Below, piece after piece: positions 8,032 through 15,909 of a stretch of DNA of 35,416 bases (positions within the stretch are counted from its first letter, which is position 1; each line of letters opens with the position of its first letter). The DNA comes from Clostridia bacterium. GTDB lineage: Bacteria; Bacillota; Clostridia; Oscillospirales; CAG-272. Both the position numbers and the translations under genes were made by a program. Where the stretch lies: assembly GCA_024404665.1 (NCBI GenBank), contig JAKSPQ010000004.1, forward strand, positions 1 to 35,416, read 5' to 3'. Below the pieces are notes generated by a model. The model was not told the origin of the DNA, did not search any database, and was given only the letters and a program-made list of their open reading frames with translations.

Positions 8032-8952
8032 TTATCTTGCTTCTCTGTCTCTCTTATCGATGACTCTGACATCGATCTGCTCGTACGGGAACTCGATTCC
8101 GGCGGCATCGAAGCCCTTCTTGGCCTGCTCGCGGATATCGAAGAATACATCCCAGTAATCGGCGTTCTTGCACCATGCTCTGCAGCAGATGACTACACCG
8201 TCGTCGGTGGCACCGCATACTCTGATGGTGGAAGGTCTGTCCTTCAGAACCTTTTCGTGATTTGCTACGATGTTCTCGAGAATCTTCTTGGCATCCTCGA
8301 AATCCTCTTCCTCGGAAATCTCGAATTCAAGGTCTACACGTCTGAATTCCTTTACGGAATAGTTGATGACGGTGGATCCGGAGGCTACGCTGTTGGGAAC
8401 GTAAATTACTCTGTTATCGAGAGTGCAGACAACGGTGTGGCATACGTGAATATCCTCAACGGTACCGATGACATCGCCCATTTCAACGAAATCATCGACC
8501 TTGAAGGGTCTTGTGATGAGAATGAGGAGTCCGCCCGCGATGTTGGAGAGGACACCGTCTACGGCCAAACCGACGCAAACACCGAGAGAGGCGATGAGCG
8601 CGGTGATACCGGAGGTATCAATTCCGAGATAAGCTACGAGGCAGGCGGCGATTATAACCTTCAAAGCAATTTTAACGGCCTTGACAACGGTCTTGAAAAT
8701 TGTCTTGTCGAGCTTTCCGTTTTTGGCGTTTTTCTTTTCGAGCTTTCTTCCGACCCAGTTGATGATCTTGAAGGAAATGAAAAGGACGAGAAGGGCGATG
8801 ATAACCTTGATGCCGGTGCTCATTACCCAAGTGAGAACAGTGCTCTTGAGCGCTGCCCAATCGATTCCGCCGTTGGCAACCTTATCTACGGTCTCACCGG
8901 CGTTCTGTGCGATGTCTGTGGCTACAGAGCCTACAGCTTCAGATAAAAACAT
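8032..8952 (-). CDS. MscS-family mechanosensitive channel (second copy)
   Basis: The 306-residue protein has three membrane segments. The pore helix region is ITALIASLGVCVGLAVDGVL, followed by the beta-domain signature RPFKVDDFVEMGDVIGTVEDI. The C-terminal alpha/beta domain is complete and contains several cysteines (CGATDDGVVICCRAWC). It acts as an osmotic release channel in the membrane. Overall identity with the channel at 3.2-4.3 kb is visibly low, so the two are not a recent duplication. AAGGAG precedes the ATG at 8952, and a good promoter lies at 8992-9020. Confidence 0.93.
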   Translation of the reverse strand: MFLSEAVGSVATDIAQNAGETVDKVANGGIDWAALKSTVLTWVMSTGIKVIIALLVLFISFKIINWVGRKLEKKNAKNGKLDKTIFKTVVKAVKIALKVIIAACLVAYLGIDTSGITALIASLGVCVGLAVDGVLSNIAGGLLILITRPFKVDDFVEMGDVIGTVEDIHVCHTVVCTLDNRVIYVPNSVASGSTVINYSVKEFRRVDLEFEISEEEDFEDAKKILENIVANHEKVLKDRPSTIRVCGATDDGVVICCRAWCKNADYWDVFFDIREQAKKGFDAAGIEFPYEQIDVRVIDKRDREAR

Positions 8953-8991
8953 TTCGGTTTTCTCCTTGTTTTTCAGTTTTTTATTATGTAT

Positions 8992-9020
8992 ATTTTATCA
9001 CAAACCGGGTGAAAAATCAA
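8992..9020 (-). promoter_or_regulatory. Sigma-A promoter of the second MscS gene
   Basis: Minus strand TTGATT (9020-9015), a 17-bp spacer, TAAAAT (8997-8992). Confidence 0.8.
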
Positions 9021-9055
9021 CTGTTTTCACATTTATACAAATGAACTTTTCTTAC

Positions 9056-9147
9056 TATTGACAGATGTCTTTGCTTGCTATTGACAGATGTCTTTTCATG
9101 TTATTGACAAACGAGCTTTCCCGTTATTGACAATTCTTCCTTTTGTG
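9056..9147. repeat. Four tandem 23-bp repeats containing TATTGACA
   Basis: TATTGACA starts at 9056, 9079, 9102 and 9125, an exact 23-bp period. The first two units are nearly identical (TATTGACAGATGTCTTT plus six bases), and units three and four keep TATTGACA plus a pyrimidine-rich tail. A more diverged unit may precede at 9033. The repeats lie between the divergent MscS and XRE genes. They could be stacked regulator-binding sites. A period of 23 equals one -35 hexamer plus a 17-bp spacer, so each TTGACA sits where the previous one would need its -10. Confidence 0.8.
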
Positions 9148-9157
9148 TCATTGTTTT

Positions 9158-9190
9158 TGGCGGATACGATTGTCACATTACAATCCGCCA
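9158..9190. repeat. Stem-loop / inverted repeat upstream of the XRE gene
   Basis: TGGCGGAT (9158-9165) and ATCCGCCA (9183-9190) form an 8-bp perfect inverted repeat. An alternative fold adds an inner ATTGT/ACAAT pairing. It could be an operator or the end of a small transcript; no T-run follows. Confidence 0.5.
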
Positions 9191-9207
9191 GTATGAGAAA
9201 ATAATTC

Positions 9208-9236
9208 TTTACTATTTAATTAAAATATGATAAAAT
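9208..9236 (+). promoter_or_regulatory. Putative promoter of the XRE/rsmJ operon
   Basis: TTTACT (9208-9213), a 17-bp spacer, TAAAAT (9231-9236). It would give a leader of about 145 nt before the XRE start codon. Confidence 0.5.
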
Positions 9237-9269
9237 AATATATGATTAATATATTATAACAAGCAATGA

Positions 9270-9361
9270 AAAACCGTAAAATCCGGAAAAAACGGCCAAA
9301 GCACTCCGGCGATAACAGGACCCGGGACCGCTTTTCCTTAAGCAGCTGCTCATACGGTTTT
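9270..9361 (+). other. Possible structured 5' leader of the XRE mRNA
   Basis: AAAACCGTA (9270-9278) is perfectly complementary to TACGGTTTT (9353-9361) across 74 nt. Inside, GGAAAA/TTTTCC and the palindrome AGCAGCTGCT could form further helices. No known riboswitch class is recognised. The pairing just ahead of the ribosome binding site suggests a regulatory leader, but chance is not excluded. Confidence 0.3.
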
Positions 9362-9389
9362 ACTGCTGAAATTCAAAAGGCCTGAAATC

Positions 9390-9908
9390 ATGACACTGGG
9401 TAAAAAAATAAGAATATTAAGATTAAGAAAAGGGCTGAGTCAGAACGATCTGGCGGCTCTCTGCGGTCTTTCAAGAAGAACCGTTACCTCATATGAAAGC
9501 GACGTATCAAAGCCCGGATCAAGACGTCATTACGAACAGCTCGCGGATGCTCTCGGAGTGAACGTAACGGCGCTTCTGGAGTCCGATTCCGAGGTACTTC
9601 CTCTCCGCGACGAGGCCGACAGAATTGCGGGAATCGAATCCTCCCCGGAGGCCAATCCCGGTTTTTCATACGAGATTTCGGCTTTTCTCGGAAATACCCG
9701 CGACATATTTGCGGACAACAGGCTTTCGGAACAGTCAAAGGACATGCTGATGCATGCCATTCAGGAAATATACTGGGATGTAAAAAAAGACTGCTTCCTC
9801 AAAGCAGGATCAGGTGCCCGGGAATTTGATTTTCCCGCAGAAGAATGCGGCGAACCGGAGTCCGAAAGCGAAAACATCCTGATCTCTGCAGATAAAGAAA
9901 ATGAATAA
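9390..9908 (+). CDS. XRE-family helix-turn-helix regulator
   Basis: The 172-residue protein has an N-terminal XRE/Cro-type helix-turn-helix (about 3-65: KIRILRLRKGLSQNDLAALC, then GLSRRTVTSYE). Its C-terminal region contains MLMHAIQEIYWDVKK. This resembles the regulator at 15.3-15.7 kb in both parts (SRRTVNSYE; MQAVQKIYWDLKK), so the two are paralogues of one small family. The ribosome binding site is AAAGG. The stop overlaps the start of rsmJ by 8 bp, so they are co-translated. Targets are unknown; the 23-bp repeats upstream are candidates. Confidence 0.85.
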   Translation: MTLGKKIRILRLRKGLSQNDLAALCGLSRRTVTSYESDVSKPGSRRHYEQLADALGVNVTALLESDSEVLPLRDEADRIAGIESSPEANPGFSYEISAFLGNTRDIFADNRLSEQSKDMLMHAIQEIYWDVKKDCFLKAGSGAREFDFPAEECGEPESESENILISADKENE

Positions 9909-10587
9909 GGAGCTTGCCGAGCTGCTCCCGGAGGGTCTCAGTCTCACCGACGACGGAAACGGTCTTACGCTCACTGACGGAGAACTGGCGCTGAGAGGTG
10001 ATTTTTCACCGATGCTGCGCAGAGTCCGTCCTGCCAATCTCGGAGGGGAAACCCTTATAAAAGCAGCGAGATTCAGGAATCTGCCGTCGTCCGAAGGCCT
10101 TACAGCCGTAGACGCAACAGCAGGACTCGGAGAGGATTCCTTTCTTCTGGCGGCTTACGGCTTCAGGGTCACGCTGTTCGAATACAATGCCGTCATCGCG
10201 GCTCTGCTTGAGGATGCGCTGAAGCGGGCGCTAGCCGACGCTGCCCTTGCCCCCATCGCGGAACGGATGACACTTATATGCGGGGACAGCATCGAAGGTC
10301 TTAAAAAGCTGGAAGAAGCTCCTGATATAGTTCTTCTCGACCCTATGTTCCCCGGACGAAAAAAAAGCGGACTGATCAAAAAGAAATTCCAACTTCTTCA
10401 GAAGCTGGAGGCGCCGTGCGGAACCGAGGAGGAGCTGCTTCAGGCCGCAATCTCCGCCGGACCGCGCCGGATAATCATAAAACGCCCCGAAAAGGGCCCG
10501 TATCTTGCGGGAATCAAGCCGTCATACTCAGTTGACGGAAGCACCGTGAGATACGATTGCATACTGCCACCCATAAAACAAAAATAA
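9901..10587 (+). CDS. rsmJ: 16S rRNA (guanine-N2)-methyltransferase RsmJ
   Basis: The 228-residue class I SAM-dependent methyltransferase belongs to the RsmJ (DUF548) family, which methylates G1516 of 16S rRNA in E. coli. Visible landmarks are VDATAGLGEDSFLLAAYG (SAM-binding motif I), LFEYNAVIAALLEDAL (motif II), the catalytic-type LLDPMFPGRKKSG, and a C-terminal IIIKRPEKGPYLAGIKPSYS typical of the family. Length is close to the E. coli protein. The gene overlaps the preceding XRE gene, an unusual coupling for a housekeeping rRNA modification enzyme. Confidence 0.88.
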   Translation: MNKELAELLPEGLSLTDDGNGLTLTDGELALRGDFSPMLRRVRPANLGGETLIKAARFRNLPSSEGLTAVDATAGLGEDSFLLAAYGFRVTLFEYNAVIAALLEDALKRALADAALAPIAERMTLICGDSIEGLKKLEEAPDIVLLDPMFPGRKKSGLIKKKFQLLQKLEAPCGTEEELLQAAISAGPRRIIIKRPEKGPYLAGIKPSYSVDGSTVRYDCILPPIKQK

Positions 10588-10611
10588 ATCGTAAAAGGAC
10601 GGAAACCAAAA

Positions 10612-11730
10612 ATGATGAAACTAGGATTCGGCCTTATGAGACTTCCGATTATCGGAGACGACAGAACAAATATTGACATTGAGGCCTTCAAAAAGATGGC
10701 TGACGCCTTCATCGCTGCAGGAGGCACCTATTTTGACACAGCATACGTTTATCACGGCGGAAAAAGCGAAGTAGCTTTCAGAGAGGCTGTCGTAAAGCGC
10801 TATCCCAGAGATGCCTTTACTGTAACCGACAAGCTCCCCCTCTGGGCCTTCGAGGATGAAGAAACCATGGAAAAGCTGTTCAACGAGCAGCTTGAGCGCT
10901 GCGGAGTGGATCATTTCGATTACTATTGGCTTCACGCCATCGGCGACGGAAGCTATGAAAAGGTTCAGAGACTGCACTGCTTTGATTTTATCGCCAAAAA
11001 GAAGGCCGAGGGCAAAACAAAGCACATAGGCTTCTCCTGCCACTGCAGCCCCGCAACCCTTGAGAGAATCCTCACCGACCATCCCGAGGTTGAATATGTT
11101 CAGCTCCAGATAAACTACATAGACTGGAACGACAACAACGTATGCTCCGGAGAGATTTACGATATCGCAACCCGCCACGGAAAGCCCGTCATCGTTATGG
11201 AGCCCGTAAAGGGCGGAGCGCTTGCCAACGTTCCCGCGGAAGCGGCATCGCTCATGAACGCGAAGAACCCCGGCATGTCTGCGGCATCGTGGGCAATCAG
11301 ATACGTTGCAAGCCTTGAAAACGTGTACATGGTCCTCTCGGGCATGAGCAATCAGGCTCAGACCGATGACAACATCGGCTATATGAAGGATTTCCGTCCT
11401 CTCGATGATGAGGAGCAGGACATTATCAGAAAGAGCGCCGATATAATCCGCGCCCAGCTCGCAATTCCCTGCACCGGCTGCCGCTATTGCATCACGGAGC
11501 AGGAATGCCCCGTGGAAATCCGCATTCCCGATCTCTTTGACGCATACAACAAGCGCAAAAACTATTCTCTCAGCAGGTCGGATTCCGCAGCTCTGTATGA
11601 GAAGCTCACCGACGGAGCCGGAAAAGCCGGAGACTGCCTGGAATGCGGCGGCTGCGAGGGCCACTGCCCACAGAATCTCGGCATCCGCGAGCTCCTTAAG
11701 AATGTCGCTGCCTCCTTTGAGAAAAAATAA
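10612..11730 (+). CDS. Aldo/keto reductase with C-terminal 4Fe-4S ferredoxin domain
   Basis: The 372-residue protein carries a TIM-barrel aldo/keto reductase domain (about 1-275) with the catalytic tetrad apparent as D42 (YFDTAYVYHGG), Y47, K74 (TDKLP) and H108 (YYWLHAI). A C-terminal ferredoxin-like domain contains CTGCRYC, a later CP, and CLECGGCEGHCP, enough cysteines for two clusters. Such fused reductases are common in anaerobic Firmicutes; the substrate is not known. AAAGGA precedes tandem ATGs at 10612 and 10615, and either could be used. Confidence 0.93.
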   Translation: MMKLGFGLMRLPIIGDDRTNIDIEAFKKMADAFIAAGGTYFDTAYVYHGGKSEVAFREAVVKRYPRDAFTVTDKLPLWAFEDEETMEKLFNEQLERCGVDHFDYYWLHAIGDGSYEKVQRLHCFDFIAKKKAEGKTKHIGFSCHCSPATLERILTDHPEVEYVQLQINYIDWNDNNVCSGEIYDIATRHGKPVIVMEPVKGGALANVPAEAASLMNAKNPGMSAASWAIRYVASLENVYMVLSGMSNQAQTDDNIGYMKDFRPLDDEEQDIIRKSADIIRAQLAIPCTGCRYCITEQECPVEIRIPDLFDAYNKRKNYSLSRSDSAALYEKLTDGAGKAGDCLECGGCEGHCPQNLGIRELLKNVAASFEKK

Positions 11731-11742
11731 GGCTTTTCTTTC

Positions 11743-13482
11743 ATGACAATCGGTATTATTCACAACAAATTTTTTAAGCGCGCGCTGACATCTCTTGCTC
11801 TCTCGCTGCTTTTACTGCTGTCCGCATGCGGGACTCTTCCATCAGACGGCAGCTCGGCAGATAACACAACGGCAGCAGAGCCTGCCGGCATTACGGTAGC
11901 CTCGTCTGCCGGCCCCGATTATGTAATCCTTCGCGGCGACGAATGCCCCGGCACTGCAGCCGACGGCGTTATGAGCCTTAAGAATGCAATCAAAGCGGCT
12001 ACCGGAACCGAGCTTCCGATTTCCTACGAGCTGCTGTACGTCAATTCCGGAAAAAAAGGCCCTGCGATTTTCATCGCGGGAAACGATACAGCGGAAAAGA
12101 CTGCGAGAATGAAGAACGGTGACTGGGAGCTCTTTGTAAAGGAAGGAAGCATCTACGTCACGGGAGGCTCCGGCGCAGCAATTAATTCGGCTCTGAAGGA
12201 GCTTGAAAATTATATCGATAAGGGAAAGGGCGTTTTTTCGGTTCCCGAAGACCTGGCGCTCTCCTTCACATCGGAAGCAAAGCTGACACTGACCCTCGGC
12301 GGAACCGCTCTTCCGTCGGTTAAAATCGTATATGCTTCTGGCTCGTCCTACGCCAGGGCAGCCGCTGAAAAAATCCGCGATTCGCTTACGTCGCTTACGG
12401 GATACACGCTGAAAATCGATGCGGATTCCCATAAGAGCGACGGAAGCGAGATCGTCATCGGAAGAACGAACCGTAACACGGCAATTTTTGATGACGCCGG
12501 ACGCTCCGAAGCAGAGTGGTCGACGAAATACGAAAACGGAAGCCTCTTTTTAGTCGCATCGAATCCTTACACCATAGAAGCGGCAGCCTCGGCATTCGTA
12601 AAGGAGCTTGCGGTTGCGCCTGTCGGCGAAATTGCTCTCGATTCATTTATTATCTCCGGAAACGTTATTAAATCCGCATCGGCGGAGGAAAAAACTGCCG
12701 GAAGCGTCCGTATTATGACCTCTAATATTCTCTGGACCGAAAATGCCCTGCGCACCTATAACGAACGCGCAGAAATAATCGACGGTATCTCCGAGCTTTA
12801 TGCTCCGGATATTATCTCCTTCAACGAATATACCGGTACCATGGCAGACAGACTCACCGTCCTTCTTTCCGATGATTACGATGTCATCTTCCCTGAATAC
12901 GATGACAACTGGCACGGAGATTTCACTGGCTACACGAACAGTCTCGAGAAGCTTCAGGCTCACATCTTCGCAACTCCAATAGCGGTAAGGAAGTCGTCCG
13001 GTCTGACAATTGTCGATTCCGGCTTCAGATACACATCCGAGAAATGGTGGATTCACTCCATATCCTGGATGGTATTCAAAACCGCCGACGGCAAAATGTT
13101 CGGCGTCTGCGGAAACCATTACGGAGATCCCGCCACAGGAAACTATTCGCTTGACACTCTCGAATGCATTTCCGACATAAAAAAGACTTACGGCGACATA
13201 CCGTTCGTAATAACGGGCGACCTGTATTTCTGGGCAGGCGATACCGGCTTCAACACATTGTCCAAGGCCGGTTATTCCAATGCCTTTGACTGCGTTAACC
13301 GTGTGACAGCCAAAGGCTCTTACCATCAGGTCGGAGACATTCTCACGGGCACTCAGACCCCCATCGATCACATTCTATACGATAAATCGCTTACAGTCTT
13401 AAAGCACCATCTCATTGCGGACAATGTATCCAAATGGTGCTCGGACCATTTCCCGATTTACGCGGATTTCCGCATCGGTTAA
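11743..13482 (+). CDS. Lipoprotein with endonuclease/exonuclease/phosphatase-fold domain
   Basis: The 579-residue protein has a lipoprotein signal peptide ending in LLLLLSACG (lipidated C29), so it should be anchored on the outer face of the membrane. Residues about 50-310 hold two repeated alpha/beta modules with KNAIKAATGTELPISYE and SEIVIGRTNRN, like the N-terminal domain found on carbohydrate-active enzymes. From about 320 an EEP (DNase I/sphingomyelinase-like) domain follows: MTSNILW, IISFNEYTG, GNHYGD, TGDLYFW, PIDHILY and SDHFPIYADF. The usual GD-x-N motif reads GDLY (492-495), losing the catalytic-type Asn while other metal and His residues remain. The substrate could be nucleic acid, phospholipid or inositol phosphate. 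Confidence 0.82.
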   Translation: MTIGIIHNKFFKRALTSLALSLLLLLSACGTLPSDGSSADNTTAAEPAGITVASSAGPDYVILRGDECPGTAADGVMSLKNAIKAATGTELPISYELLYVNSGKKGPAIFIAGNDTAEKTARMKNGDWELFVKEGSIYVTGGSGAAINSALKELENYIDKGKGVFSVPEDLALSFTSEAKLTLTLGGTALPSVKIVYASGSSYARAAAEKIRDSLTSLTGYTLKIDADSHKSDGSEIVIGRTNRNTAIFDDAGRSEAEWSTKYENGSLFLVASNPYTIEAAASAFVKELAVAPVGEIALDSFIISGNVIKSASAEEKTAGSVRIMTSNILWTENALRTYNERAEIIDGISELYAPDIISFNEYTGTMADRLTVLLSDDYDVIFPEYDDNWHGDFTGYTNSLEKLQAHIFATPIAVRKSSGLTIVDSGFRYTSEKWWIHSISWMVFKTADGKMFGVCGNHYGDPATGNYSLDTLECISDIKKTYGDIPFVITGDLYFWAGDTGFNTLSKAGYSNAFDCVNRVTAKGSYHQVGDILTGTQTPIDHILYDKSLTVLKHHLIADNVSKWCSDHFPIYADFRIG

Positions 13483-13567
13483 CCGAAAAACACGTAATTT
13501 TATCATATCTTATGGGACGTCTGGAAAAAGCATCCGGGTGTCCCGTATATCAAGAAAGGGCAGAATC

Positions 13568-14503
13568 ATGCTGTACGTAATCGACTCACATTGCGATTCA
13601 ATCCAGAAGCTGGCCGAAGGCAAGCAGCCTCTTGTAAATCCCTACAATTTTTCAAAAAAGCATCCCCATCTTCAGTTTGTCGCTCTCTTCTGCGGCTGGC
13701 CGAAGGAGGATTCCGAGGCTTCATACAACCGTGCGATGAGATATTTCGGCCACTTCCACATTGCCAGGGAGAAGGAAAAGGATGCTTTCGTACAGGTCAG
13801 AAACTATTCCGACATAGAAAAAGCATTTTCCGAGGGCAAAAACGCCGTTCTTCTTTCAGTTGAAGGTGCCACCGGCCTCAAGGGCAGCACCGATGTTCTC
13901 CGTGATTTCTATTATGCCGGAGTACGCGTCTGCGGCCTTGCATGGCTCTCAAACGATCTGGCAAAGAGTAACCGCGTTTACGAAAACGGCGAGGAGGACA
14001 CGGGTCTTACCGATATCGGCCGTGAAATTGTAAAAGATGGCAACCGCCTGGGCAGGATCTGGGACGTTTCGCATCTCTCGGACAAAAGCTGCTGGGACCT
14101 TGCCGAGCTTTCCGACAAGCCCATCATCGCGTCGCACTCAAACTTCCGCGCGCTTGCAAGCCACACCCGCAATCTAACGGATGACATGGCTCGCGAAATC
14201 ATCCGCCGCGGCGGCATGATCGGCCTCAATCTCTGCACTGCCTTCATCGCCGATGACAAAGCGAAGCAAACCGTTTCAACCCTCTTCGACCACCTCGATC
14301 ACTGTCTGGAGCTCGGCGGAGAAAACAACATCGGCTTCGGCGGCGATATCGACGGCATCGGCAGTTATCCCGCGCCGCTCACTCTCGAGACATCTGTCCA
14401 CGATCAGCTCATCGACCTTATGGCCGCCCGCGGATATTCGGACGAGCTCATTGAAAAGGTCGCCTATAAGAACTACATGAGTTTCCTGAAAAAGAATCTT
14501 TGA
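13568..14503 (+). CDS. Membrane dipeptidase (peptidase family M19)
   Basis: The 311-residue protein starts at the ATG at 13568 behind AAAGGG; the open frame extends further upstream without a plausible start. Family M19 (renal dipeptidase-like) zinc ligands are visible: DSHCD at the N-terminus (H, D), SVEGA (bridging Glu), WDVSHLSD and IIASHSNFRAL (His), and GGDIDGIG near the end. These enzymes cleave dipeptides, including D-Ala-containing and Cys-Gly types. No signal peptide is present, so it is cytosolic. It follows the EEP lipoprotein by about 85 bp. Transcription should end at the hairpin at 14679-14723. Confidence 0.92.
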   Translation: MLYVIDSHCDSIQKLAEGKQPLVNPYNFSKKHPHLQFVALFCGWPKEDSEASYNRAMRYFGHFHIAREKEKDAFVQVRNYSDIEKAFSEGKNAVLLSVEGATGLKGSTDVLRDFYYAGVRVCGLAWLSNDLAKSNRVYENGEEDTGLTDIGREIVKDGNRLGRIWDVSHLSDKSCWDLAELSDKPIIASHSNFRALASHTRNLTDDMAREIIRRGGMIGLNLCTAFIADDKAKQTVSTLFDHLDHCLELGGENNIGFGGDIDGIGSYPAPLTLETSVHDQLIDLMAARGYSDELIEKVAYKNYMSFLKKNL

Positions 14504-14678
14504 TTTTCATATTCGGCAGCCGAGCCGAACCACCTGCAAACGCTTATGTTTCGTAGCTGAATATGCAGTATTCAAAATACGCTGCGTCTGCTTCTTCGGA
14601 TGTCCCTGTCAGAATAAAAAATCGGTATTCTCTTTTCAGTCCGGGTAATCGGCCCAGCCCGAAGGCCTCAGAATAAAT

Positions 14679-14723
14679 ACACGTGGGATATGAAAAATCC
14701 GTGACTATTCATATCCCACGTGT
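14679..14723. terminator. Long hairpin terminator between convergent genes
   Basis: A perfect 16-bp stem (14679-14694 with 14708-14723) has a 13-nt loop and is followed on the plus strand by a T-rich stretch. It lies between the dipeptidase and the minus-strand ImmA-type gene. Confidence 0.85.
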
Positions 14724-14740
14724 TGTTTTATTGCGAATAA

Positions 14741-15292
14741 CTAGAGACTGCTGAGAAACATCGTATCGGGATTAAACGGAAGCTTCAGCTTCATACCCAT
14801 TCGGCGTAGCTCCTTGACTTTTATCAGCAAAAGGTTTACATCGCATCCGAAATATGCGGCCAGCGATGACGGCGAATCCGCAGTGCAGCCGTCCTCATAC
14901 GACAGCTCGCCCAGCCTCTGAAGCAGAGACTCCGTCGGTATCAGCAAGTGCGATGCAAACGCGTTCGCTTCATATTCGGTCTGAGAAAGCATATCCCACA
15001 GCGTAAGCTCCGGCAGCACGGTTCTGTCGGCAGCATCGCAGTGAAGCAAACCGTGTCCCAGCTCATGCGCAGCAACGAGCCTTGATACGTCGTCGCTGAG
15101 ACTGCTGTTAAGACAGATAACATCGGTTCCGAGCATTCTGCAGTAGAAGCCCAACAGTCCGCCGAGTTCCTTATGATAAAGCCTGAAGCCTTCAGCCCTG
15201 GCAATTCTCAGAGGGTCCGTAGTACCGTATTCATTAATCAGTCCTTCGGCATACTTTTCTATTTGCGCCGCCTGTATAAGTCCCGTTATCAC
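14741..15292 (-). CDS. ImmA/IrrE-family zinc metallopeptidase
   Basis: The 183-residue protein carries the gluzincin motif HELGH (H76, E77, H80) followed by the family's third-ligand region SQTEYEANAFASHLLIP. ImmA proteins cleave a partner XRE repressor to induce mobile-element or stress genes, as ImmA-ImmR does on ICEBs1. Here the gene starts inside the stop codon of an XRE gene (ATGA overlap), so the pair is translationally coupled and the XRE protein is the probable substrate. A tyrosine recombinase gene lies divergently just upstream, as in many integrative elements. The remaining conjugation or phage genes are absent. Confidence 0.92.
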   Translation of the reverse strand: MITGLIQAAQIEKYAEGLINEYGTTDPLRIARAEGFRLYHKELGGLLGFYCRMLGTDVICLNSSLSDDVSRLVAAHELGHGLLHCDAADRTVLPELTLWDMLSQTEYEANAFASHLLIPTESLLQRLGELSYEDGCTADSPSSLAAYFGCDVNLLLIKVKELRRMGMKLKLPFNPDTMFLSSL

Positions 15293-15729
15293 AGGCCTCC
15301 GTTCGTAATTTTTCCGGGCGCATCACCGTTGGCATCGCGCTCAGGTACACTTTTACGCATTGTCTTCTTGAGGTCCCAGTAGATTTTCTGAACCGCCTGC
15401 ATGTATCTGTCAAGGTCCTCCTCTGAGGCAGCTCCGCCCGCAAACAACGAATGGAACTCGGCAAGTCCCGCCGCTATGCGCTTCTCTTTTTCTTCGCATG
15501 CATTGTTACCGGTTATCTCCGAATACTTTTCCTCGACCAATGTCAGCGTACTCACATGGACATCAAGCGCTTTTGCAAGCTGCTTGTATCTCGAGTTGTT
15601 CTTTGGCCATGACTTTCCGTTCTCGTAGGAGTTTACGGTTCTTCTTGAAACGCCGATTTTATCGGCCAGTTCTTCCTGTGTCATGCCGGCTTTTATCCGG
15701 GCATTTCTGATCGCTTCCGCGAATGTCAT
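15289..15729 (-). CDS. XRE-family repressor paired with the ImmA-type peptidase
   Basis: The 146-residue protein has an N-terminal helix-turn-helix (about 3-62: IRNARIKAGMTQEELADKIG, then VSRRTVNSYENGKSWP). A charged linker follows, then a C-terminal segment with MQAVQKIYWDLKKTM. GGGAGG stands 6 bp before the ATG. By analogy with ImmR it would repress the divergent recombinase promoter and its own, and be inactivated by the downstream peptidase. The intergenic DNA holds GAGAAG-type half-sites (15767-15850) that could be its operators. Its paralogue at 9.4-9.9 kb lacks an adjacent peptidase. Confidence 0.9.
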   Translation of the reverse strand: MTFAEAIRNARIKAGMTQEELADKIGVSRRTVNSYENGKSWPKNNSRYKQLAKALDVHVSTLTLVEEKYSEITGNNACEEKEKRIAAGLAEFHSLFAGGAASEEDLDRYMQAVQKIYWDLKKTMRKSVPERDANGDAPGKITNGGL

Positions 15730-15798
15730 TTTTTCCTCCCGTAATATTTATTTTAGTCCCGTTTTTGAGAAGTTTATGCGAAATATGAGAATATGCCC

Positions 15799-15827
15799 TT
15801 GACAAATCTTCTCCTTTGTAGTACAAT
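15799..15827 (+). promoter_or_regulatory. Sigma-A promoter of the tyrosine recombinase gene
   Basis: TTGACA (15799-15804), a 17-bp spacer, TACAAT (15822-15827). GAGAAG-like motifs flank it on both sides, suggesting control by the divergent XRE repressor. Confidence 0.8.
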
Positions 15828-15909
15828 ATTAAAGAGAAGTCATTCTTCACATTTTTCTCTCATCGCAAATCATTTGAGTCCGTCAGGACAATCAAAAACG
15901 GAGGCAATT

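Noticed and set aside
7987..8946. Long plus-strand open frame (319 codons) opposite the second MscS gene
   Set aside because: It is antisense to a clear MscS protein, is rich in improbable composition, and has no ribosome binding site.
9056..9147. CRISPR-like or plasmid iteron array
   Set aside because: There are no spacers, and no replication initiator gene or AT-rich origin context. A regulatory array is simpler.
10621..11763. Minus-strand open frame (380 codons) opposite the aldo/keto reductase
   Set aside because: The plus-strand protein has full catalytic and Fe-S motifs. The opposite frame has no motif and no ribosome binding site.
13415..13567. Upstream extension of the dipeptidase reading frame
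   Set aside because: The frame is open but overlaps the previous gene and lacks a ribosome binding site. The family N-terminus fits the ATG at 13568.
14504..14678. tRNA or small RNA between dipeptidase and the terminator
   Set aside because: I could not find a cloverleaf or promoter. Only short imperfect repeats are present.
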